DNA from: a virus
Direction: 5' to 3' (one strand)
Virus record (IMG/VR): IMGVR_UViG_3300050020_000115
Location: 1-27,785 of that record
Length of the DNA stretch: 27,785 bases
In this document: piece by piece, positions 21,482 to 27,785 of the stretch
Position numbering within the stretch: position 1 is the first letter of the stretch
Layout of the letters: the number at the start of each line of letters is the position of its first letter
The notes under the pieces: model-generated
Told to the model about the DNA's origin: nothing
The model's database searches: none
The model's input: only the letters and a program-made list of their open reading frames with translations
Made by a program: the position numbers and the translations under genes

Positions 21482-22469
21482 GATACCTCTTTAAGTGTTC
21501 AGGTGTACCGATGTCCCACCAGCCTTCAGCTGGATAGATTCCAACCTTCCTTTTAGTGTGGTTATAGATGGGTGAAATATAGAAATCTCCGTTTGTTCTG
21601 TCGTTCTTTCTGATCATCCTCTCGGCCGCTTCGACAAAATACTTTCCCTTTTTGAAAAGGTGTTTACCGCAAGGGCTGATATTAGAAATAACTTTCTTCT
21701 CGGCCGACTCAGTTACTAAACCGTCTTTGACTTTGACAAACGAACAGGCGGGGTCATCGGTTTCAACCGTCAGAACAGAAGCGTCTAAAGTTGAAGTAAA
21801 AAGATTCTCGTAAAACTTATTCAAATCCATCTCTATTAACTGGTCGCAGTCGCTTATTAAAAGGGGGTCGTTGTTTTTTTTTATGTGTTTGGCCAGCACG
21901 ATAGCTTCGGCCGCACCGTCAACTCGGTCTTTTATCCAAATAATGTGTCCGTACTTGCTAAGCAGTGGTTCAAAGATATTCCTGTGTTCTTCGAGGCAAA
22001 GAAAAATAAACCTGTGTTCGTGTTTAGGTCTTAAATTGTCAATCACATTCTCAATCATTGTTTTGTTGTTAACAGGAATCCACGGTTTGGGGACGTTGAA
22101 GAATCTTGAACTACGACCTCCCATAGGAATTGCGATGTTAAGAACCGAACCCATAAACTTATCTTTAGGGACGGACTTGTCCTTAACACATAACATCGTG
22201 CCACCAATCATACACTCACACTTACTGGACTGATAAGGCGGGATCACAAATATGTCTCCACTACCATATATGGTATCTTCAACCTTGTACTTGCCACTAA
22301 TTACAACATTGTACTCGGTTACTTGTTTGTGAAAGTGCCTCTGGAATACATCGTGTTTTTTGTCGTTTCTGACCATAACCTCAAAGTCCGCCTTCAAAAG
22401 TGAAGGTTCAAAGTTACCGATTATCCAGTGGTTCTTAAATTGTGAGAGATTTTCTAATGTAGATGACAT
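21456..22469 (-). CDS. Cupin-nucleotidyltransferase fusion (NDP-sugar synthase-like)
   Basis: 337 residues. Residues about 15-100 are a cupin barrel (HFHKQVTEYN at 45-54, with GDIFVIPP at 71-78). From about 110 a Rossmann-like NTP-transferase starts with IPMGGRSSRF (114-123) and PKP (127-129), the phosphate-binding loop of sugar-1-phosphate nucleotidyltransferases. SDCDQ (206-210) would bind metal, and WWDIGTPEHL (317-326) is typical of the C-terminal end. The enzyme would make an NDP-sugar; the sugar is unknown. A cupin at the N-terminus is an unusual order. No clear ribosome binding site; the start overlaps the methyltransferase gene by 35 bases. Confidence 0.85.
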   Translation of the reverse strand: MSSTLENLSQFKNHWIIGNFEPSLLKADFEVMVRNDKKHDVFQRHFHKQVTEYNVVISGKYKVEDTIYGSGDIFVIPPYQSSKCECMIGGTMLCVKDKSVPKDKFMGSVLNIAIPMGGRSSRFFNVPKPWIPVNNKTMIENVIDNLRPKHEHRFIFLCLEEHRNIFEPLLSKYGHIIWIKDRVDGAAEAIVLAKHIKKNNDPLLISDCDQLIEMDLNKFYENLFTSTLDASVLTVETDDPACSFVKVKDGLVTESAEKKVISNISPCGKHLFKKGKYFVEAAERMIRKNDRTNGDFYISPIYNHTKRKVGIYPAEGWWDIGTPEHLKRYLDHKTTNI

Positions 22470-23088
22470 CGGTTTCGAGAGGCCAGGGTTGGTCTCTGTT
22501 TATTTCAATAAAACCTTTTTCTTCTAGGAACTTTCTAAGTTCATCATACTGTGTCGGTTCATACTTACGGTTGCCGTGATACAAAGTACCTGTCTGTGCT
22601 TCAGTAGCGATCACTTTGACTTTATCCAACAAACCACCAAATCCTTTTAAGGCGGGTATCTCGACGCCTTGTATGTCAATCCAAGCTAAATCAATCGAAT
22701 CAATCTTGTTTTCACTCGCCCAAGTTTCTATCCTTTTACAGACTACGGTAGTTTTCTCAAGCCCGTTAAATAGGTCAACCCCAACTACCCGCTCTGTGGG
22801 TTCAAACACACTTGAAGCGCCTTTGTTGTCGGTTTGTTTGACATTATAAAACGAAGTCGTCCCGTTGTAATCTAGGGCGGCAAAACAAAACAAGTCTACA
22901 TAGTCAGGTTTGATCTTTAGACACTCCTTGTAGGACTCTACGTTAGCTTCTATGGCGTAGATCTTGGCTTTAGGATAGACGGAGTAAAACTCAATCGACT
23001 GTTCGAGATCACGAGTACCAAGATCCAGCACAGACTTGATGTCTAACTTATAAGGTTTAATTGATTCCAAAAGTTTGTCTATAAGCAT
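22435..23088 (-). CDS. FkbM-family SAM methyltransferase
   Basis: 217 residues. SAM-binding motif I is VLDLGTRDLEQS (about 20-31), with YAIEANVESY (44-53) as the acidic strand. DLAWIDIQGVEIPALKGF (about 133-150) is the FkbM signature. The family O-methylates sugars or lipids, often in glycan clusters. It overlaps both neighbours. The substrate is likely a glycan hydroxyl. Confidence 0.85.
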   Translation of the reverse strand: MLIDKLLESIKPYKLDIKSVLDLGTRDLEQSIEFYSVYPKAKIYAIEANVESYKECLKIKPDYVDLFCFAALDYNGTTSFYNVKQTDNKGASSVFEPTERVVGVDLFNGLEKTTVVCKRIETWASENKIDSIDLAWIDIQGVEIPALKGFGGLLDKVKVIATEAQTGTLYHGNRKYEPTQYDELRKFLEEKGFIEINRDQPWPLETDVIYIRKSLTI

Positions 23089-23630
23089 ATTTTATATTTC
23101 TCGTTAAGATATAACGTTTGCCCCTCGTCCGGTACTCCCGAACCTTCACCGTTTCTATGTATTATTTTACCAGGTAAGCATTCAATCTTGTAACCGTGTT
23201 TTTTAAGGTGTAGCCCCATATCCACATCCTGGTAGTAGGGTTTGGTAAACTTCTCGTCAAAAGGATAGACCTTTTTTACTACCTTTTTCGACAGACACAA
23301 CCAGTAGGCATAGTCGGGGTGTTCAAACGGGCTCACACAGTATGCCGGTGGGTCTATGAATCCTCCCCAGTTATTAAACGAATCGTTGTACTCGCCTAGT
23401 TTGAAAGCGCCACTGTCTGCTAGTTTGTCTGCCCAACCCTCGGTAACTTCGCAGTCATCGTGCAGTAGGATGATATAGTCACCTTTGGCTCGTTTGATAC
23501 CGTCGTTTAAGTTCTCAACAAATCCTTTTTTACTTGACGCTAAAACAATCTCATAATCTTTGGTGTATTTCTTGATAGATTTTAGACAATCAATCTTATC
23601 CCGACGAGTTGGAATTATCAAACTTAACAT
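23079..23630 (-). CDS. Short GT2-like glycosyltransferase
   Basis: 183 residues. GT-A start LSLIIPTRRDK, then DGIKRAKGDYIILLHDDCEV with the metal-binding DD (58-59), and YYQDVDMGLHLKKHGYKI with GKIIHRNGEGSG, matching the ED and terminal His motifs. It is short for the family (usually over 230), but all core motifs are present. It overlaps its neighbours by 7-10 bases. Confidence 0.8.
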   Translation of the reverse strand: MLSLIIPTRRDKIDCLKSIKKYTKDYEIVLASSKKGFVENLNDGIKRAKGDYIILLHDDCEVTEGWADKLADSGAFKLGEYNDSFNNWGGFIDPPAYCVSPFEHPDYAYWLCLSKKVVKKVYPFDEKFTKPYYQDVDMGLHLKKHGYKIECLPGKIIHRNGEGSGVPDEGQTLYLNEKYKICL

Positions 23631-24268
23631 TTTTTACCAATAATGTAGTGACTAAAGTTGCCAACATCTCCCAGACCTTCAATCTCAAACCCCGCTTCAC
23701 TTAACAAGGTCACAAGGTCAAATTGGGTAAAATGGTAACAATGTTCGTCTTTCCACTTGCCTTTGTATTCGGGGATGTCTTTCCAACTTTTAAGGTCATT
23801 CCACAAACCTTTCTTGCCGACATTCATTGAAGTGGTCTCTCCGTGGCGTTCTTTCATCACGGTTGATACAAAGAGGCGTCCACCGTCTGAAAGTGCGTTG
23901 TAGAGCCTTGTGAGGGGTTTTAGAGGGTTTGAATTGAAGTGTTCGACGGTTTCGGTGAGTGTAATGAGGTCAAACTTGCCTTTAAGGTCTTCTTTTTCAA
24001 TATTGTTTATTTCAAACTTTATCCCAGCATCTTTGAGCATTTTTAGAGAAGTGTACTTATCGGTCATATCAGAGGCGGTAACGTCATCGCCTCGTTCTTT
24101 AAGCATCATCGCTAGTATGCCGTAAGCACAGCCGACATCTAAACTCTTCTTGCTTTTAGGAAGGAGTTTGAAGACATCCTCGTAGTAAGTTCTAAACCCG
24201 CCGACATAGTTATCAAAGGCAGGGTGTTGCTTATAAGTTTTGGCTTTCTTTATAATCTTATCAATCAT
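23624..24268 (-). CDS. Class I SAM-dependent methyltransferase
   Basis: 214 residues from the ATG behind GGAGGCAAA; an in-frame upstream ATG has no such support. Motif I SLDVGCAYGILA (42-53), an acidic strand (VTASDMTDKY, about 63-72), and DLITLTETVEHF (100-111) with a LSDGGRLFVSTV strand. This is the Methyltransf_11/23 type (UbiG-like), which acts on small molecules or glycans. It is the second methyltransferase in the cluster. Confidence 0.85.
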   Translation of the reverse strand: MIDKIIKKAKTYKQHPAFDNYVGGFRTYYEDVFKLLPKSKKSLDVGCAYGILAMMLKERGDDVTASDMTDKYTSLKMLKDAGIKFEINNIEKEDLKGKFDLITLTETVEHFNSNPLKPLTRLYNALSDGGRLFVSTVMKERHGETTSMNVGKKGLWNDLKSWKDIPEYKGKWKDEHCYHFTQFDLVTLLSEAGFEIEGLGDVGNFSHYIIGKKC

Positions 24269-24492
24269 TTTGCCTCCACGAGTGTTTTTTTTATTGCTTC
24301 CTCGATTATTTGCGCCATTCCCCAGCCTTCTAAATCCCACCATTCTACTTCTCCATATAAATCGAACAAATCTGGGTCTGAGGCAATAATATAATTTATA
24401 CCGTCAACAAATCCTCTCTTATATCCTTCTCCTGCTCCTACCATAGTTGAGAAGTTTTTGTTCAAGAACTTTTTACTTGCTTTGAATTTCAT
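24265..24492 (-). CDS. Hypothetical 75-residue protein in the sugar cluster
   Basis: Begins MKFKASKKFLNKNFSTMVGA, with GGAGAAAA upstream; start and stop overlap neighbours as ATGA. The second half is acidic and aromatic (DLYGEVEWWDLEGWGMAQ). I do not recognise a family. Cluster position suggests an accessory role. Confidence 0.7.
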   Translation of the reverse strand: MKFKASKKFLNKNFSTMVGAGEGYKRGFVDGINYIIASDPDLFDLYGEVEWWDLEGWGMAQIIEEAIKKTLVEAK

Positions 24493-25574
24493 TTTTCTCC
24501 TTCGTTGAATAATTTAATCCAATCCTTGGCAAGACTTTCATAACTCCAGATTCCTTTTGACAGTTTCATCATTACTTTTCTAAACTGTTCTTGACCTTTA
24601 GGATCGTTTAATATCTTTATCAGTTCATCAGCCCAATTGTTAAGTATATCCTCGGAGTTTTGACCGTGTGAGACTTTGACTCCGTACTTAACAGTCTCAT
24701 TCAAAGCGGCTTTAGGTACAACCACAGGTATTGCACCACCGATTTGGGCTTTCATCGCCGTTATGCAACTAATCTCGTTGAACTCAATACAAGGATACGC
24801 CCAGACACCTGCTCCAAGCATCTCTTTAGCGACTTCCTTGTGCGAGATTCTTCCTAAGTGAGTGATTCCCTCTTGATCCATCAACTCTTCGACTTGTTTC
24901 TTGTAAGTTTGGAACTCTTTTAAGGGCATAAGCTTTTCTATCGTCTGCCAACCGTAGAAGATGCGCAGTTTGGCTTTAGGAACGGCCAGTTTGATCTTAG
25001 GCCACAAGGTAAGTAGTTGGACTAACCCTCGGTTGTAGAGCGAACCGTAGACCATTGTGTAGGGGTCTCTCTCTACTTTCTGATCAAAGAGTGAATAATC
25101 AACAGCATTACGAGTCTCAATAATCTCTTTTCTAAACTCAGGGGCGCAACACTGCACATAGTAGGCCTGGTGCCACTTGGAAGCGGTAAATATCCCGTCA
25201 AAACCCATTAAGTAACAAATCACTTCTAAGGGATTTATCGTATCGTGAAGCCAAAGGTACTTTTTGGCTTTAACTTTATCTAGTTTGTACTTTAGAAGCA
25301 TTTGAGGACTACGACAGATTATCAAGTAATCGGTTTCCGTAACATCGAAGTCGTCGTAGTTTTTGTAGTCAACACCCTGATCTACTTTACCATCAGGGGT
25401 GTAATAAAATCCTTCATCTTCAAGACACCTGTTCCAGACAGTAACTTTATAGGTCTTAGAGAGTTCAAAGGCCAAATTTATAAACATCTCTTCAGAACCG
25501 CCAATACCTTCCTTAATCGACTTAGGACTCCATTGTTCGTGACTCGGCCCGACAAACAAATCAATAGTTTTCAT
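24489..25574 (-). CDS. GT4-like glycosyltransferase
   Basis: 361 residues, two Rossmann-type domains (GT-B). N-terminal GIGGSEEMFINLAFELSKTY (about 23-42) is the loop of family 4 transferases; LWLHDT (about 107-112) and FTASKWHQAYY follow. The C-terminal domain has MVYGSLYNRGLVQLL, LRIFYGWQ and YPCIEFNEISCITAMKAQIG with IPVVVP, the E-x7-E-like donor-binding segment. GGAG precedes the ATG. Likely a retaining transferase; sugar unknown. Confidence 0.8.
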   Translation of the reverse strand: MKTIDLFVGPSHEQWSPKSIKEGIGGSEEMFINLAFELSKTYKVTVWNRCLEDEGFYYTPDGKVDQGVDYKNYDDFDVTETDYLIICRSPQMLLKYKLDKVKAKKYLWLHDTINPLEVICYLMGFDGIFTASKWHQAYYVQCCAPEFRKEIIETRNAVDYSLFDQKVERDPYTMVYGSLYNRGLVQLLTLWPKIKLAVPKAKLRIFYGWQTIEKLMPLKEFQTYKKQVEELMDQEGITHLGRISHKEVAKEMLGAGVWAYPCIEFNEISCITAMKAQIGGAIPVVVPKAALNETVKYGVKVSHGQNSEDILNNWADELIKILNDPKGQEQFRKVMMKLSKGIWSYESLAKDWIKLFNEGEK

Positions 25575-26239
25575 ATAAATTCTCCGTCTATGTGATCTCG
25601 TTTGACTATTTTATGTGAACTCTGATACCTTCCATTAGCTACAGGGCTGACCATCTGCTCAATATAACAATGTTCTGCGATCTTTTTAGCGACTTTCATC
25701 TTAAAACCCTCTTTACGGGCTTGTAGAAAGAAGTAAGTGTCTTCACCGGCTGAGTGTTGCTCGCTGTCCTTCTGTCCGGCAAAGAAGCCTATCTGGCCAC
25801 TGTTGCTTCTTCGTATACTGTACTGCGTGCAAACAAACCAAGGCTGACTTATCTTTTCAAAGACTTCTCTTCTAATAAGGCAAGCACCAAGACCTGCCCA
25901 AGCTACACTTTTGTCTTTATCTGTCACCACCGTACCATAAGACTTATCCGCTCCTAAAGACTTCATCGGGTAGTCCATTATAGCGACATCGGTTTTTAGT
26001 TTAATTAGTTCTTTAAGTCCACCTTTAGGCAGAATAACATCATCGTCCATCAAAAGTATATGAGTCCAGTCTAACTTGAGTGCTGTCTCTATTAAGTAAT
26101 TCCTACATATAGGTAGGGGCATATCGTGAGTTCTTAGAATCAAAGGTATTTGGTCGTTGTTAGCGAGTTCTCTGTCTAAAGCGTCTTGAACTTCTGTTAA
26201 AATAATACCTCTTGAGGGCATTGCGCAAATTATTTTCAT
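25571..26239 (-). CDS. GT-A-type glycosyltransferase
   Basis: 222 residues from the ATG behind AAAGGATACT; the frame extends upstream through the hairpin element but has no other supported start. ICAMPSRG and DMPLPICRNYLIETAL lead to HILLMDDDVILP (about 60-71), a DXD motif, with WAGLGACLIRREVF and SAGEDTYFFLQARKEG following, as in GT2-like enzymes. First gene of the sugar cluster, immediately after the switch-like element. Confidence 0.8.
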   Translation of the reverse strand: MKIICAMPSRGIILTEVQDALDRELANNDQIPLILRTHDMPLPICRNYLIETALKLDWTHILLMDDDVILPKGGLKELIKLKTDVAIMDYPMKSLGADKSYGTVVTDKDKSVAWAGLGACLIRREVFEKISQPWFVCTQYSIRRSNSGQIGFFAGQKDSEQHSAGEDTYFFLQARKEGFKMKVAKKIAEHCYIEQMVSPVANGRYQSSHKIVKRDHIDGEFI

Positions 26240-26256
26240 AGTATCCTTTCTATTAA

Positions 26257-26303
26257 AAGCTTGCGAGAATCGTGGGAAACTCACAAGCTTATGAACCACG
26301 ATT
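26257..26303 (-). promoter_or_regulatory. Two mutually exclusive hairpins before the sugar cluster
   Basis: On the minus strand AATCGTGG (26275-26268 partner of CCACGATT at 26296-26303) can form an eight-base stem. AAGCTTGTGAG (26290-26280) can pair with CTCGCAAGCTT (26267-26257) as eleven base pairs with one G-U. The arms interleave and share the loops, so only one can form. The second is followed by TT and an AT-rich run, weakly terminator-like, 10-15 bases before the ribosome binding site of the first transferase. In the plus-strand RNA the G-U pair becomes a C/A mismatch, so the minus RNA is the likely functional form. Confidence 0.5.
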
Positions 26304-26304
26304 T

Positions 26305-26823
26305 TTAACTACTTTTATTGTGATACTTTTGCGAAAAGTTGTCAAGATGTTTGGCATACTTTAAGGCTTTTTTTCTATTAGCAACTTTGCCTTTTTCAGT
26401 CAAGGAGTACTTCTTGCCACGCTCTCCGTTACAAATTCGACAGTCTCTATTACCGTTTTTTCTTATGATTGTGTTCTTGTCGTCAAACAAGTGGCCGTTC
26501 TTACAGCGTGTCTTACGAGCGTTGATTGCGCTCGGCCCGATTCCTCTCAAAACGTTTTCTTTTCGTGTAACTACTTCGAGGTGGGCGAAATTAACACACG
26601 ACCTATTGCGACAAAGATGGTCTATCGTCATATCTTCGGGTATCTCACCTTTAAATAAAATATAACTGACCTTATGAGCTCTCCTGTGTGGGCTAAACCA
26701 AGCAGTTGGATATCTGGCATACCCGTCATAATCAATATAACCAGTCCATTGCCAACAACCTTTCTTCAGTTTTTTGACTCGTGACATCAGTTTTTGAATA
26801 GCTTTTTCTTTATTATACTTCAT
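26305..26823 (-). CDS. Free-standing HNH homing-type endonuclease
   Basis: 172 residues. The HNH core is WQWTGYIDYDGYARYP, RRAHKVSYILFKGEIPED, then TIDHLCRNRSCVNFAHLEVV (about 66-85) with the His and Asn residues of the metal site. CKNGHLFD and CRIC form a zinc-binding second half, as in phage HNH enzymes with a CxxC pair. Such genes move as selfish elements and often sit between structural genes. No ribosome binding site is seen; a TTGACA (26860-26855) upstream may allow a near-leaderless mRNA. Confidence 0.85.
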   Translation of the reverse strand: MKYNKEKAIQKLMSRVKKLKKGCWQWTGYIDYDGYARYPTAWFSPHRRAHKVSYILFKGEIPEDMTIDHLCRNRSCVNFAHLEVVTRKENVLRGIGPSAINARKTRCKNGHLFDDKNTIIRKNGNRDCRICNGERGKKYSLTEKGKVANRKKALKYAKHLDNFSQKYHNKSS

Positions 26824-26830
26824 ATGTTAG

Positions 26831-26842
26831 ATATGATCATAT
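26831..26842 (-). promoter_or_regulatory. Perfect palindrome before the HNH gene
   Basis: ATATGATCATAT, a 12-base perfect palindrome eight bases upstream of the HNH start, with TTGACA 13 bases further upstream. It may be an operator overlapping the -10 region; no good TATAAT at 17 bases is seen. Confidence 0.3.
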
Positions 26843-26875
26843 ATCAGTCACGATTGTCAATAGGCAGTATACATA

Positions 26876-26897
26876 AGAAAAAGACCCTTGCGGGTCT
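26876..26897 (-). terminator. Intrinsic terminator after the major capsid gene
   Basis: On the minus strand AGACCC and GGGTCT form a six-base stem closed by a GCAA tetraloop, then TTTTCTT. A clear terminator 35 bases after the capsid stop, so the HNH and sugar genes need read-through or their own promoter. Confidence 0.85.
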
Positions 26898-26932
26898 AAT
26901 TCTTATTTATCTAGTGTTGTACTATATAAATC

Positions 26933-27785
26933 CTATGATGCGGTGTACTTAATCAAGACTGTATGGTCAGTCCTTGCATACGTGAGGCCGTATATTTCAT
27001 ACCCCACCAATTTCGTACCGATATAGTCTACCGAATACTCGTCTCTCATCGTTACATCTTTCTGCAAGGCGATAGCGAAGGCATCTTTGTGGAAAAGCAT
27101 ACCGTAGGCTGAAGTTGCAGTTGGGATAGCAACGTTGTTGGACATCACGACCTGTACGCCAAAGATCTCACCGATTACGCCAGAGTTGACTGGAGCCGGA
27201 GTCTTTCCACCAGCATCGTAACGGATAAAGTCAGTGATCGCACAAAGTTGAGCGTATCCGAAGGGATCAACGGCTAGATAACGATCTTCGAGAGGAACAT
27301 TAGCGGTATTCAATTTCTGAATAGCCGAGATAATGTTGGTCTCTGCAATCGTACCAGCGGTGTGGGTACCAACGGACTGAGCAATCGAACCTGTAAGGGC
27401 GAAAATATCTGCGTCAACTGCGTTAGCCAAAGCGTAACCGATCTGTCCGGTAAAATTACTGAACAAATCGTAGTTTGACTGAACGGCAACGATGTCTTCA
27501 ATCAACTTACCAACATATTTGTACTTGGTAATATTGATGGTGACTGAAGTATCTGTTGCTGAATCGAACGAGATAGCTGAGCCAGCTGTTTTGTTTCTGG
27601 CTGTTTCGTTTCCAAGACGAGGTATATTAACTACAGACCCATATTTCAACCCTTCGGGGCTGACGTGCATAATCTTGTCAACCATTATAAGATTATTTCT
27701 GCGAGCCTTGAGAATATCCTTCGCCCATAACTGTGGAATATACGCTGCCGCAGTGGTAATATCAACTGAATTACCATAAGAGGTA
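26933..27785 (-). CDS. Major capsid protein, N-terminus outside the window
   Basis: 284 codons are visible; the frame continues through the right edge, so the ATG at 27685 is internal. Visible N-terminal part includes ITTAAAYIPQLWAKDILKAR and NIPRLGN, typical of HK97-fold capsid proteins of the P22/coat-protein-like type (AAxYIPxxWxKxIL). Later come VDADIFALTG, EDRYLAVDPFGYAQL, GVIGEIFGVQVVMSNN and YGMLFHKDAFAIALQKDV with GYEIYGLTYAR near the end, the P-domain and A-domain strand order of such proteins. Several hundred copies would form the head. The gene is followed by a strong terminator, as is usual for capsid genes. Confidence 0.85.
   Translation of the reverse strand, partial: TSYGNSVDITTAAAYIPQLWAKDILKARRNNLIMVDKIMHVSPEGLKYGSVVNIPRLGNETARNKTAGSAISFDSATDTSVTINITKYKYVGKLIEDIVAVQSNYDLFSNFTGQIGYALANAVDADIFALTGSIAQSVGTHTAGTIAETNIISAIQKLNTANVPLEDRYLAVDPFGYAQLCAITDFIRYDAGGKTPAPVNSGVIGEIFGVQVVMSNNVAIPTATSAYGMLFHKDAFAIALQKDVTMRDEYSVDYIGTKLVGYEIYGLTYARTDHTVLIKYTAS

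Noticed and set aside
26255-26303. Interleaved hairpin arms as a true H-type pseudoknot
   Set aside because: There are no bases between the 3' arm of the first stem and the 3' arm of the second, so both stems cannot form together; kept as alternative hairpins.
1-27785. CRISPR array, tRNA or insertion sequence
   Set aside because: No regularly spaced repeats, no cloverleaf fold and no transposase or terminal inverted repeats were found by eye.

Overview
The window looks like part of a tailed-phage (podovirus-type) genome from an AT-rich, Shine-Dalgarno-using bacterial virus. Evidence for this is a run of head and tail genes on the minus strand: major capsid protein, gatekeeper/adaptor-type tail protein, nozzle/beta-propeller-type tail protein, very large virion or ejection-type proteins, fibres, and a holin-like/endolysin pair. 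Genes are packed tightly, with TAATG, ATGA and GTGA stop-start overlaps. TGA is used as a stop, so the standard bacterial code applies. The host cannot be named from the sequence. The glycoside-hydrolase-like (DUF1906-type) lysin hints at, but does not prove, a thick-walled host.

Layout, right to left in the direction of most transcription. (1) 27785-26876: major capsid protein, cut by the window edge, ending in a strong intrinsic terminator. (2) 26823-26305: a free-standing HNH endonuclease, followed by a 47-nt element that can fold into two mutually exclusive hairpins. (3) 26239-19717: ten overlapping genes, mostly for sugars: four glycosyltransferase-like proteins, two SAM methyltransferases, a cupin-nucleotidyltransferase fusion, a compact UDP-GlcNAc 2-epimerase and two small proteins. 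They sit between capsid and tail genes, which suggests glycan decoration of the virion or of the host surface. (4) 19704-5463: tail adaptor, nozzle-like protein, fibre-like protein, Q/N-rich and 1426-residue virion proteins (the latter with an embedded PBECR-like nuclease domain flanked by a 23-bp direct repeat), a large beta-rich adhesin, a membrane protein, an M23-peptidase remnant, the endolysin and a holin-like protein. (5) 3232-1: a cluster of very small genes (ribbon-helix-helix, zinc-binding and tiny membrane proteins), an OB-fold-like protein and a membrane-anchored lytic transglycosylase with its own promoter.

The most unusual part is the only plus-strand unit, about 3623-5310. A perfect sigma70-type promoter leads into two tandem RNA modules, each carrying the 9-mer GGTAGTGAG and a 3' TTTTCTCC tract that close on each other with a bulged U. 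These are followed by a 451-residue TROVE/vWA protein (Ro60/Rsr family), an overlapping 45-residue ribbon-helix-helix protein, and an intrinsic terminator. I read this as a phage-carried Ro ribonucleoprotein cassette with its own candidate Y RNA(s), possibly autoregulated through its leader. A divergent promoter only 22 bp away drives the minus-strand small genes and a possible small RNA of about 105 nt.
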